Assembly: GCF_023558375.1 (NCBI RefSeq)
Contig: NZ_CP083761.1
Location: 5,163,001 to 5,227,000, forward strand
Reading direction: 5' to 3'
Length of the DNA stretch: 64,000 nucleotides
DNA from: Chroococcidiopsis sp. CCMEE 29
Lineage (GTDB): Bacteria > Cyanobacteriota > Cyanobacteriia > Cyanobacteriales > Chroococcidiopsidaceae
Shown in pieces: positions 46,390 through 54,782 of this stretch. Position numbers and translations under genes: made by a program. How positions within the stretch are numbered: the first letter of the stretch is position 1; each line of letters starts with the position of its first letter. Below the pieces are notes generated by a model. That model was not told the DNA's origin and did no database searches. It saw only the letters and a list, made by a program, of their open reading frames with translations.

Positions 46390-46818
46390 ATGTCAGAAAC
46401 ATTTTTTAGCAGTAAGGAAGCAGCTGAGATTACAGGCTGTAGTTTGCGCCAGTTGCAGTATTGGCGGGAAAAGGGTGTTGTTGTGCCTCCGATTAGTGCC
46501 ACTGGAACGGGACGGAGTATTTATTACTCTCGTTCTGAGTTGACAGAGTTGGCAGTAATGGAATACTGGCTATCGGTGGGATTAAGTTTTGAGGCGGCGG
46601 CTAGGGCGTTGCAGGCTTTGAAGCAGAAAGCACCGGATTTTTCCAATCCAGAGATGAAGTTGCGGTTTATGTTGGTTTGGGATAGGAAGGAAAAGGATTT
46701 GAGGTTGGAGGAGTTTGAAAGGGAAGAGGCGATCGCATCTCTAGATAAAGGCCATCCTGTAATTCCGATATGGTTAGATCGAATTCATCAGCAACTACAG
46801 CAAAGATTAAAAGCTTAA
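46390..46818 (+). CDS. cvkR: CvkR-type MerR regulator of type V-K CAST
   Basis: A 142-residue MerR-like winged-helix protein: SSKEAAEITGCSLRQLQYWR, EKGVVVPPISATGTGRSIYY, TELAVMEYWLSVGLSFEAAA, no metal-binding Cys. Divergently transcribed from cas12k, exactly where V-K CASTs encode CvkR, the repressor of cas12k and tracrRNA. The regulator is intact although its target is broken, so it may be retained by inertia or control other promoters. Family call rests on context and general similarity. Confidence 0.75.
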   Translation: MSETFFSSKEAAEITGCSLRQLQYWREKGVVVPPISATGTGRSIYYSRSELTELAVMEYWLSVGLSFEAAARALQALKQKAPDFSNPEMKLRFMLVWDRKEKDLRLEEFEREEAIASLDKGHPVIPIWLDRIHQQLQQRLKA

Positions 46819-46836
46819 AGGATTTACAAAATATAT

Positions 46837-48391
46837 ATGGCTGAACGTAATGGTAATGGGGATAAGTCACTGGAAAGCTGGATCTGGGATGCCGCTTGTA
46901 GTATTCGGGGAGCGCAGGAAGCAGCCAAGTATAAGGATTTTATTCTGCCATTGATTTTTACGAAGCGACTTTGTGATGTATTTGATGATGAGTTAAATCG
47001 GATTGCCCAGCGTGTCGGTTCTCGTGCTAAGGCATTTAAGTTGGTGGCGATGGATCAAAATCTGGTGAGGTTTTATTTACCGCTACAACCGGACAAGCAA
47101 GAGCAGCCTGTTTGGTCAGTGATTCGCAAGCTTTCGGATAAGATTGGTGAGACTTTAACGGGATATTTGCGAGAAATTGCTAAAGTGAATCCGTTACTTA
47201 AAGGAATTATTGATCGCGTTGACTTTAATGCCACTACTCACGGACAGCGTGATATTGATGATGACAGACTCTCAAACCTGATTGAGAAAATTTCTGAGAA
47301 GCGTCTGGGGTTAAAAGATGTCGAACCGGAAATTATTGGGCGCAGTTATGAGTATTTGATTCGCAAGTTTGCCGAAGGTTCTGGACAATCAGCAGGAGAG
47401 TTTTACACACCGAAGGAAGTGGGGCTAATCATAGCGAAGATTATGCAACCACAACCAGGAATGACTATTTACGACCCCTGTTGTGGTTCAGCGGGGTTGT
47501 TGATTAAGTGTCAGTTGATATTGCAAGAATCCCAAAGTTCAACAGAAAAGTTTGCACCGTTGCAACTGTATGGACAAGAGTACACGGGGAATACTTGGGC
47601 AATGGCAAACATGAATATGATCATCCACGATATGGAGAGGAAGATTGAAATTGGGGATACGTTTCGCTATCCGAAATTCATGCAAGCGGGGAAATTAGCA
47701 CAGTTTGATCGCGTGGTGGCTAATCCCATGTGGAATCAAGACTGGTTTATTGAATTCAGATTATGACGGGGATGAGTTGGGGCGTTTTCCCAAAGGCGCA
47801 GGTTTTCCAGGGAAACAGTCGGCGGATTGGGGTTGGGTGCAGCATATCTGGGCATCCCTCGATAAAACTGGAAAAGCAGCGATCGTTTTGGATACGGGTG
47901 CAGCGTTGCGGGGTTCGGGGAATGCCAATAAGAATAAAGAGAAGGATGTACGGCGTTGGTTTGTGGAGCAGGATTTGATTGAAGGGGTGATTTATTTGCC
48001 AGAAAACCTGTTTTATAACACTTCTGCGCCTGGAATTCTTTTATTTTTGAATCTTGCTAAACCCGTAGAACGGCAGGGCAAGCTATTTTTGATTAATGCA
48101 AGTTTAGTATTTGCTAAAGGCGATCCGAAAAACTACATTCCTGATGAGGGAATTGAGCGCATTGCTAGCACGTTTTTGAATTGGCGAGAGGAGGAGAAAT
48201 TTAGTTGCATTGTCTCTAAGGATGAGATTGACCGTAATGATTACAATATTTCGCCGTCTCGTTATATTCATGTGGCGGCAACGGAAGAATTTCGACCAAT
48301 TGCTGAAATTTTAGAAGAGTTGGAGGTGTTGGAAAAAGAAGCAGAGGCGACTAATGAAGCTTTGAAGAAGGTTTTGGGGCGGTTTAGGTAG
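46837..48391 (+). pseudogene. hsdM: Type I restriction-modification methylase HsdM, one frameshift
   Basis: Two frames of one gene: 46837-47766 and the one-base-shifted 47705-48391. The first has the HsdM N-domain (SIRGAQEAAKYKDFILPLIF), SAM motif TIYDPCCGSAGLLIKCQLIL and catalytic ANPMWNQDW (NPPF/Y-like). The second continues DYDGDELGRFPKGAGFPGKQ through IEGVIYLPENLFYNTSAPGI to ...KKVLGRFR. The break lies near 47747-47755. No hsdS or hsdR gene is found in the window, so it is orphaned and probably dead. It follows the CvkR gene by 18 bp and looks like transposon cargo. Confidence 0.88.
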
Positions 48392-48422
48392 GATAAAAGG
48401 AAAATTATTTGAGGTAAGGGTA

Positions 48423-48869
48423 ATGGCACAAAAAACCTCTAAAACAATGTATGAAAAAGATTTTGCTCTTTGGATTGAGGATACTGTAAATAAGTTAAAG
48501 GCAAGAAATACGGAGGAATTGGATTGGGAGAATTTGATTGAGGAGGTTGAATCTTTGGGAGCGAGAGATAGACGGGAATTAGAGAGTCGGTTAACGACTT
48601 TATTTGAACACGCTTTGAAACAGTGTTATGTTCCTTTATCTGATTGTTATCGAGGTTGGGAGGTAACTATTTCTCGAACTCAACAAGAGTTAAACCGAAT
48701 TCTTAGAGATTCTCCGAGTCTGCGAAATTATTTTTTGCAAGTGAGTGATGAATGTTATCAGAATGCGTTGAAAAATATGCGTAAGGAGTATGATGCAGAA
48801 TTTCCAAATAATTATCTATTTACTAGGGATGTGGATAGTTTGCTAACTGAAGAATTTTGGAGACTATAA
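48423..48869 (+). CDS. DUF29 family protein
   Basis: A 148-residue protein: YEKDFALWIEDTVNKLKARN, LDWENLIEEVESLGARDRRE, LFEHALKQCYVPLSDCYRGW, FTRDVDSLLTEEFWRL. Complete DUF29; function unknown. The segment coding residues about 17-50 is nearly identical in DNA to the next, truncated copy. Confidence 0.85.
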   Translation: MAQKTSKTMYEKDFALWIEDTVNKLKARNTEELDWENLIEEVESLGARDRRELESRLTTLFEHALKQCYVPLSDCYRGWEVTISRTQQELNRILRDSPSLRNYFLQVSDECYQNALKNMRKEYDAEFPNNYLFTRDVDSLLTEEFWRL

Positions 48870-48871
48870 CC

Positions 48872-49035
48872 ATGAAACAAACACAATTAAAAACTCTCTA
48901 TGATCGAGATTTTGCTCTCTGGGTTGAGGATACTGTGAATAAGTTAAAGGCAAGAAATACGGAGGAATTGGATTGGGAGAATTTGATTGAGAAAGTTGAA
49001 TCTTTGGGGATAAGCCAGCGTAGGGCAGTAAGGAG
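48872..49035 (+). pseudogene. DUF29 family protein, truncated by ISKra4-type element
   Basis: ATG at 48872, two bases after the previous stop, reads MKQTQLKTLYDRDFALWVED, then LDWENLIEKVESLGISQRRA. The frame enters the transposon end at about 49036 and ends in transposon sequence at 49090. Its missing C-terminus is not found after the element. Confidence 0.8.
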
Positions 49036-49141
49036 GGGAGCATGTCACCTTTGCAATGAGCAGAAATGCTTAAAGGAGCTGGATTGCTAGAAAATTCAGA
49101 GACGATTTGCGAGAATCAGAGTGACCTCCTCGGATAACGTC
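49036..49141 (+). repeat. Left 106-bp inverted arm of the ISKra4-type composite
   Basis: It starts GGGAGCATGTCACCTTTGCA and ends GGATAACGTC. It matches the reverse complement of 51210-51315 at 104 of 106 positions. It contains the beginning of an ISKra4 transposase gene (GTGACCTCCTCGGATAACGTC would encode VTSSDNV) and then breaks off into a CRISPR-type repeat. So it is best read as a truncated inverted copy of the ISKra4 element. Confidence 0.9.
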
Positions 49142-49177
49142 CTCCCCACTCGCTGGGGAAATTAATTGAATGGAAAC
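49142..49177 (+). repeat. 36-bp CRISPR-type repeat, copy 1
   Basis: It begins CTCCCCACTCGCTGGGG (5-bp stem CCCCA/TGGGG) and ends AATTGAATGGAAAC, the usual GAAAC-type repeat 3' end. Identical over all 36 bp to copy 2 at 50034-50069. The form matches cyanobacterial type I/III CRISPR repeats. No cas genes of such types are in the window. Confidence 0.75.
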
Positions 49178-49227
49178 TGACAACACCGCCCGGGAGATCC
49201 GCGCGGCAGCAAGGAGAGAAGACGGAG

Positions 49228-49938
49228 ATGGTGGAGATCCTGTTTGTGCACGGCGCACTCGTCCGGGATGGCGCATGGTGGTGGCAGCGGGTCGCCGAGC
49301 GAATCCATAAGCGAACCGGCACGGTGAGCCGGGCGGTCGAGCTGCCGTCCTGCGGCGAGGGCGCCATGCTTGGCGCCGCCGGCCTGCTCGACGATGCTCG
49401 GGCGCTGCGCGCCGCACTCGATGACGTGGACGAGGCCGTCGTCGTCGGGCACTCCTACGGCGGCACGGTCATCGCGGAGGGCGCCGACCACCCTGCCACT
49501 CGCCACCTGGTGTACATCACCTCGTACCTGCCGGACGTGGGGCAGTCGCAGGCCGACATCATGAGCGGTGAGCAGGACCCAGTCGGGCTTGCGCCGGGCG
49601 ACGACGGCACAGTCCGGATCGCCGGCTACACCGCCTCGTCGTTCGGCGACCGCTTCTTGCAGGACCTGACAGACGAAGAGACCCGAGCCGAGGCGTGGGA
49701 CCGTCTCACCGCGCAATCGGTAGGCGCCTTCGGGACGCCGACGACCCGAGCGGCGTGGCGGGGCAGGCCCTCGACGTACCTCGTCTGCACGGAGGACCGC
49801 AGCACCTCCCTCGCCCTGCAGCGCTTCCACGCCGGCCGGGCCACCCGCTCGATTGACCTTGCCGCCGGCCACCACCCGTTTCTGTCCCGCCCCGACCTCG
49901 TGGCCGAAGAGCTCATCCGAGTGCTACGCACCGATTGA
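49228..49938 (+). CDS. Alpha/beta hydrolase, GC-rich and actinobacterial-like
   Basis: A 236-residue alpha/beta hydrolase: oxyanion-side EILFVHGALVRDGAWWWQRV, nucleophile elbow VVVGHSYGGTVI (Ser near residue 74), late His in LAAGHHPFLSRPDL. Substrate unknown. The codon third positions are overwhelmingly G or C, in sharp contrast with every other gene here, and the style (DDVDEAVVVGHSYGG) is that of Streptomyces-like hydrolases. A GGAGAG site precedes the ATG. The whole GC-rich block (about 49180-50030) lies exactly between two CRISPR-type repeats. Recent foreign origin or assembly chimera. Confidence 0.85.
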   Translation: MVEILFVHGALVRDGAWWWQRVAERIHKRTGTVSRAVELPSCGEGAMLGAAGLLDDARALRAALDDVDEAVVVGHSYGGTVIAEGADHPATRHLVYITSYLPDVGQSQADIMSGEQDPVGLAPGDDGTVRIAGYTASSFGDRFLQDLTDEETRAEAWDRLTAQSVGAFGTPTTRAAWRGRPSTYLVCTEDRSTSLALQRFHAGRATRSIDLAAGHHPFLSRPDLVAEELIRVLRTD

Positions 49939-50033
49939 CGGCACGACGACGATCGGCGAGCCAGCGACCGGCGCCTTCGCGCTTCGTCGGCTGAGCATTC
50001 TGCTGACGGCAGATCCAGCGCCCCGATCTTCGG

Positions 50034-50069
50034 CTCCCCACTCGCTGGGGAAATTAATTGAATGGAAAC
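50034..50069 (+). repeat. 36-bp CRISPR-type repeat, copy 2
   Basis: Identical to copy 1. It is followed by a 44-bp unique stretch (50070-50113), a normal spacer length, and then by CTCCCCAC (50114-50121), the first 8 bases of a third repeat that is cut off by the ISKra4 element. This repeat-spacer-partial repeat order supports a genuine CRISPR array fragment. Confidence 0.75.
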
Positions 50070-50133
50070 ATGGAAACTCAAGATGTCTGTAGACACATCA
50101 GAAGTAGATCATGCTCCCCACGAGTAATAATGC

Positions 50134-51230
50134 TTAGGGATTGGGTAACAGTGAACCAATTAACCCATTGAGATAAGCACAGCGATGAGCTAATACTTGA
50201 GGGACATTTTCGCGATTCCATTGTGCACCTGAAAGCTGCACTCGCCGACCAATCTGTTTGATGGCAGACTCAACTGCACCTGAACCAATCGAGTACAACC
50301 CTTCCGCCTGAAAATACTTGTAATTAACAATGCGATGGTGATGGTTACGCAGATACTGACAAAAGTTCTTCGCCTGTTTTCGTTGACAGTTGCTAAACAA
50401 CGCCATTGCTGCCTCAACCTGACCTTGCCAGAGCAACGCCTCTGCTTGATGCAGGCGTTTGATTGACCCGCCAACCTTGTGAAGATTTTCCACTAGATGA
50501 TACCAGTCTAAAATCTCTCGTCGTTGCCCAGCACTCGCAATTTGGCTGATGATATTCCAGATCCCATCATGACCATCCCCTAAACAAACCACAGGTTGAG
50601 CCAGGGGTTGCTCATTCACCCAATCAATCAATTGAGCATTGTTTTGAAAATTGGCTAACATTCCTTGATCTGTGGCTATGGCTTTGTAATCTCTCCATCC
50701 ACATTCCTGGCCTAAAGGAGTTCTCAATCTAACTTTGCCTCCATCAACACTCAACTCTTCAATCGGTTGCTCGACATCCGGCAACTGGAAGGTCTGTCGA
50801 TGCACCAAGCGCTGTTGTGTTTTAGCTGGAACCCGGATGCCTGTGAGGTAAGCAACATCCTGTTCTGCTTGCTCATAAGACCCCGTCGCACTCAGACGCA
50901 TACAGCAATTCTCCAAATGAGGGCTTAACTGACGAGAGGGCAGCACCTCTAGTTTTTCTGCCTGTTTGGTGGTTATTTCTAATGCTCCTAACGTGCTTTT
51001 TAGGCTCCTGGATTTGCCCACTTGTGTTCCTGTAATCGTTTGGATAAAAAATTCCCGATCTCTGGGCTGACATGAGTTTGGAACTGCTGCCGCAGTGTCA
51101 TTTCAATCCCTTCTAACGTTTGCATTGTAGCGGGGTCACTCTCGTCGTAGAGAATTTTGGCAATCGCTTGGAGATGTTCTTTGAGTGCTTGTTCTTGTTC
51201 TGGAGTCATGACGTTATCCGAGGAGGTCAC
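50134..51230 (-). CDS. ISKra4-family transposase (two overlapping frames)
   Basis: The upstream frame (51230-51000) encodes VTSSDNVMTPEQEQALKEHL ... LSKRLQEHKWANPGA; the downstream frame (51021-50134) encodes SRSLKSTLGALEITTKQAEK to NGLIGSLLPNP, joined by frameshift or coupling, as is normal for ISKra4. Catalytic candidates are ELSVDGGK, VVCLGDGHDGIW and GSGAVESAIKQIGRR (D, D, E). The gene appears whole. Its start lies inside the right 106-bp arm. Confidence 0.88.
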
Positions 51231-51315
51231 TCTGATTCTTGCAAATCGTCTCTGAATTTTCTAGCAATCCAGCTCCTTTAAGCACTTCTGCTCATTGCAA
51301 AGGTGACATGCTCCC
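51210..51315 (-). repeat. Right 106-bp inverted arm of the ISKra4-type composite
   Basis: The reverse complement begins GGGAGCATGTCACCTTTGCA; it is the natural upstream end of the intact ISKra4 copy and contains the transposase start. No clear target duplication is seen outside 49036 and 51315. Confidence 0.9.
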
Positions 51316-51572
51316 TGTCTCAAAGTTGATTTCTATAAGAGGTTAAAACTCGGCACTAAGAGCGGACGATTTTGTTAACAGAATACAGCATTGAAGCTGG
51401 TGATAGCTTAAATGGGTTGATTTTAGCCGAAGTTGCCTATGTTATGATGTCGTGCCAATTCTTTCTCAAAGATATACGCGAAAATCGCCTAGATTTATGC
51501 CTTCTGATGATACGCGATCGCCTACATGCAATCGCCTAGTTGTGTTGGCAACCACTCATAGTCTCCAGCGAA

Positions 51573-52631
51573 GGCTCTTTATGGATTCCAGGGATCTAGA
51601 GTTTCGGTGGCAGTCAGGAGGGTATAATACCTACTCTGATTAGCTTCGAGAACTGACCAATCTGTGACCATCCCTGTGCTGATTAATCTCCAAACCTTGA
51701 TTGACGAACAAAAGTGCTATGAAACCGTGCGCCAGCTACGATGGTCAGAAGGTGTAACTTGTAGCAAATGTAATTCACAGCGTGTGGTCAAACGAGGTTT
51801 CGATGAGACTCAGCCTCATCGTCAGCGATACCAGTGTCAGGCGATGCCTTTCCCGATTCGACGACTTGAGTGGTACGATTCTGGCTGGTCATCATCAGCC
51901 CTTGCAGACCTGGATTCTCTGTCTGTACTTGATGGGCTTAAATCTCTCGACACACCAAATTGCTCAAGAACTCGACCTGAACAAGGATGACGCGCAGCAG
52001 ATGACTTGTCAACTGCGAATGGGCATTGTGGAGAAGAAACCCGAAGTCATTTTGAAAGGAGAAGTGGAATTGGACGAACTCTACTTGATTGCTGGTTTCA
52101 AAGGTCAGCCATCCGAAGTGAGAAAAAGGGGCGACTTGGTCGCCCAAGGCGGTTGAAAGCCAAGCCAGGGCGAGGAACATTGGCACAAGAAAAGCCTCCC
52201 ATTTTCGGCATGATTCAGCGAGGAGGAGAGGTTGTTGTGCAGATGCTGTCCAACCTTAAGCAAGCAACTATTGCACCTGTGATTCAGAAGATGGTCTCAC
52301 CTGGTACGCTCATCTACACCGACGAATACAGCATCTATGCTCGCATAACTGAGTGGGGATATGGTCACAAGACAGTGAATCATGGACAAGGGGAATATGC
52401 TCGGGACGAGGATGGAGACGGGTTTTACGAAGTCCACGTCAATACGATGGAAGGCTTCTGGTCATTGTTACGTTCTTGGTTGAGACCACACCGAGGGATT
52501 TCCCAAGATAAACTGCCGCTCTATTTGGGTTTTTTTGAGTTCGTTCACAATGTCAGAAAACGGGGTAAAACCCTGTTGTCATCTCTATTAGAGTGCCTTC
52601 TTAGCTAGATCCCTGGAATCCATAAAGAGCC
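51573..52631 (+). mobile_element. IS1595-type element with 27-bp perfect inverted ends
   Basis: GGCTCTTTATGGATTCCAGG plus ATCTAG-type continuation at 51573-51599 is the exact reverse complement of 52605-52631. It encloses an IS1595 transposase pseudogene. The 8-bp flanks (CCAGCGAA / ACTTGTCA) do not match, so the flanks have been rearranged or the duplication was lost. 51316-51572 upstream holds no recognisable gene. Confidence 0.85.
51664..52608 (+). pseudogene. IS1595-family transposase with two frameshifts
   Basis: Segment 1: IPVLINLQTLIDEQKCYETV and zinc ribbon CSKCNS...RYQCQ. A shift near 51841. Segment 2: SRFDDLSGTILAGHHQPLQT, LCLYLMGLNLSTHQIAQELD and GEVELDELYLIAGFKGQPSE. A second shift near 52130. 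Segment 3: GRPRRLKAKPGRGTLAQEKP, LIYTDEYSIYARITEWGYGH, VHVNTMEGFWSLLRSWLRPH. The DDE/N residues are present across the three frames, but the gene cannot make one protein as read. Confidence 0.85.
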
Positions 52632-52696
52632 ACTTGTCATTGCTTGTTGTTAAAACGATTAACTTTGCCTAGTTAAGCTGGTTGTAATTTGTTGGA

Positions 52697-54289
52697 CTAC
52701 TTACGTTGAACGCCTGGGACACCATCCTCGACGACGAATGAGGCTAATGTATACACAGGCGCGTCCGGGCGACTCACAGTTGTAACGATGCGTAAGTCGG
52801 TCTGCCAGCGCTTGTGGTCGAGGTTGACTCGGAAGTAACCGCGCTTGTCGCCATCGAAGAACTTGATATGCGGGTTCTCCGGGATCATCGGACCATAATA
52901 GGGACCATACACAACCCGATCGCCGTTGCTGGTGAGCGAAGGGGTGACAAACTCCGCTGCCACAGTTGGAGAGTTTGGGTCCTTAAACTCTAGCTTGAGG
53001 TCGTTGACAAATGTAGAGTGCCAGTCACCAGTGATGACAACTGGGTTAGCTATCTTACGGTCTGCAATGTGACTCAAGATCCGGTTACGTGCAAGGGGAT
53101 ACCCGTCCCAAGAGTCGTTCCAAAAGATCTCGCCTGGTCCAACTTTATGATCTAGCTCTGCCATTAGCACTTGCTGGGCAATTATGTTCCAACGCGTCTG
53201 GGAACGCTTGAGACCGTCGAGCAGCCAGCGTTCTTGCCTATCGCCAGTCATTGTCTTTGCTGGGTCCAGCGCCGCTTCGCAGCGGGGTGTCTCGCCGTCG
53301 CCACATGGCTGATCGCTACGATACTGGCGCGTGTCAAGTACATTGAACTGGGCTAGATTACCAAAATTCAGCCGCCGATAGAGGCGCATGTTTGGTCCTT
53401 GGGGCAGGGAGAACCGACGTAGCGGCTGGTGTTCGTAGTAGGCTTGGTATGCAGCCGCACGACGGCGAAGGAAATGTTCGACCGGATCGTTTTTTTCGGA
53501 GATGGCATCAGTGTAGTCGTTGTCTACTTCATGGTCGTCCCAAGTAACTACAAAGGGGAATAAGGCGTGAGCCTGTTGCAGGTCCGGGTCAGTCTTGTAA
53601 AGGGCGTACCGGAGGCGATACTGCTCAAGTGTCTGTGTCTCCTGCCGGAACTGTTCGGGTAAGGGTACGTTACGCACGCCACCTGTGGCATCTATACCGT
53701 ACTCGTAAATGTAGTCACCTAGGTGGAAGACTAGATCCAGCTCCTCCTCAGCTAAGCGGCGGTAGGCGGAATAGAAACCGTCTTCCCACTTCTGACAGGT
53801 GACGAACGCAAAGTTAAGACGATTCAGGCGAGCATCAAGGGCTGGAGCAGTACGAGTGCGACCAACGGGGCTAACTTCATTGCCAACCTTGAATTGATAC
53901 CAATACCAACGCCCAGGCTCCAGTCCGCGAACATCAACATGAACAGAATGGGCTAATTCTGGAATAGCCCGCACTGTTCCACGCTTGATGATATGTTTCA
54001 TGCTGTCATTGGTGGCGATTTGCCACTGGACCGGGACATCTCGCTGCGGCATCCCACCACCGTTGAGCGGATCGGGAGCCAACCGCGTCCACAGGATCAC
54101 GCTCTCAGGAAGTGGATCGCCAGAAGCGACACCGAGACTAAATGGATAGGCAGAGAATTTGGGCTGTGCTACGACTCGACGCGGCCACTGACTAGCAAGG
54201 GCTAACCCGGTCATTACCCCAGCGCCAATCAAGAAATCCCGCCGCCGCATAGAACTTGATAGCAAGCGTTTCACATCGAACCGTTGCAT
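52697..54289 (-). CDS. phoD: PhoD-type alkaline phosphatase/phosphodiesterase
   Basis: A 530-residue PhoD. Tat signal MRRRDFLIGAGVMTGLALAS (the RR pair at 15-17 is followed by DFLI), then the PhoD N-terminal domain FSLGVASGDPLPESVILWTR and metallophosphatase core HLGDYIYEYG, TWDDHEVDNDYTD, GDWHSTFVNDL. Uses Ca/Fe and acts in the periplasm to release phosphate from organic phosphate. A candidate Pho box lies about 250 bp upstream. The start (MQRFDVKRLL) could also be the ATG directly before RRRDFL. Confidence 0.93.
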   Translation of the reverse strand: MQRFDVKRLLSSSMRRRDFLIGAGVMTGLALASQWPRRVVAQPKFSAYPFSLGVASGDPLPESVILWTRLAPDPLNGGGMPQRDVPVQWQIATNDSMKHIIKRGTVRAIPELAHSVHVDVRGLEPGRWYWYQFKVGNEVSPVGRTRTAPALDARLNRLNFAFVTCQKWEDGFYSAYRRLAEEELDLVFHLGDYIYEYGIDATGGVRNVPLPEQFRQETQTLEQYRLRYALYKTDPDLQQAHALFPFVVTWDDHEVDNDYTDAISEKNDPVEHFLRRRAAAYQAYYEHQPLRRFSLPQGPNMRLYRRLNFGNLAQFNVLDTRQYRSDQPCGDGETPRCEAALDPAKTMTGDRQERWLLDGLKRSQTRWNIIAQQVLMAELDHKVGPGEIFWNDSWDGYPLARNRILSHIADRKIANPVVITGDWHSTFVNDLKLEFKDPNSPTVAAEFVTPSLTSNGDRVVYGPYYGPMIPENPHIKFFDGDKRGYFRVNLDHKRWQTDLRIVTTVSRPDAPVYTLASFVVEDGVPGVQRK

Positions 54290-54540
54290 TCACCCCTCCT
54301 TTAAAATCTTCCTCAAGTTGGCGCAACTCAAAGCCGAGCAAGTGAGACCGAGGTTCGTTTTCACCAGTGCATTAGAGGATGAAAGCTAAAACCTCTTAAA
54401 GAGTTTGACTACTTAGCTTTCATTCCATAACTGACTGACAAAATTCTTACCCACCAAAGCTAACTATCGGTTTCACCTACTCCTGTGTGAAGCCCAACTA
54501 AATCGTGCAAAACGAACATATCAGCTAAGTATTAGATGCC

Positions 54541-54570
54541 AGTTAAGTTATAGTTAATGTCTGTTTAATG
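54541..54570 (-). promoter_or_regulatory. Candidate Pho box upstream of phoD
   Basis: AGTTAAGT-TAT-AGTTAATG-TCT-GTTTAATG: three 8-bp units spaced 3 bp apart, i.e. 11-bp period. On the phoD strand they read CATTAAAC, CATTAACT, ACTTAACT, close to the cyanobacterial PhoB site (tandem PyTTAAPyPy units). It lies in the 493-bp gap 54290-54782, where I see no gene. Confidence 0.6.
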
Positions 54571-54782
54571 CGTTATGACTGAAACATCAGTAGCAGAAGT
54601 TCTCAATGCAGCGCTCCTCTGCTCTGACCAGGATCGTATAGCGCCAGTGCGTTGGGATTGTCCTATGTGGGTGGATGGATGGTACACTTTGAGCTAAAAA
54701 CCTTTAGTGGTTAACGTTTCACAGATCTTGTCACCCTCTCAGCCTCACAAAGGTCTATGAAGTTGGATCGCTTACTCAGATA

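Larger units (their letters stand above)
49142..50121. CRISPR. Remnant CRISPR array fragment with an 856-bp insert
   Basis: Two identical 36-bp repeats, one normal-size spacer (44 bp) and a truncated third repeat. Between copies 1 and 2 are 856 bp of GC-rich DNA with the hydrolase gene in place of a spacer. No leader, cas1/cas2 or effector genes are seen. Only one conventional spacer survives, so the array call is tentative. Confidence 0.5.

Noticed and set aside
49162-49875. Long minus-strand open frame in the GC-rich block
   Set aside because: High GC content removes stop codons in all frames; the plus-strand frame has clear alpha/beta hydrolase motifs and a ribosome site.
50110-50118. CATGCTCCC as an internal ISKra4 end
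   Set aside because: It matches nine bases of the element end but in the wrong orientation for the adjacent transposase, and overlaps the CTCCCCAC start of the third CRISPR-type repeat; likely coincidence.
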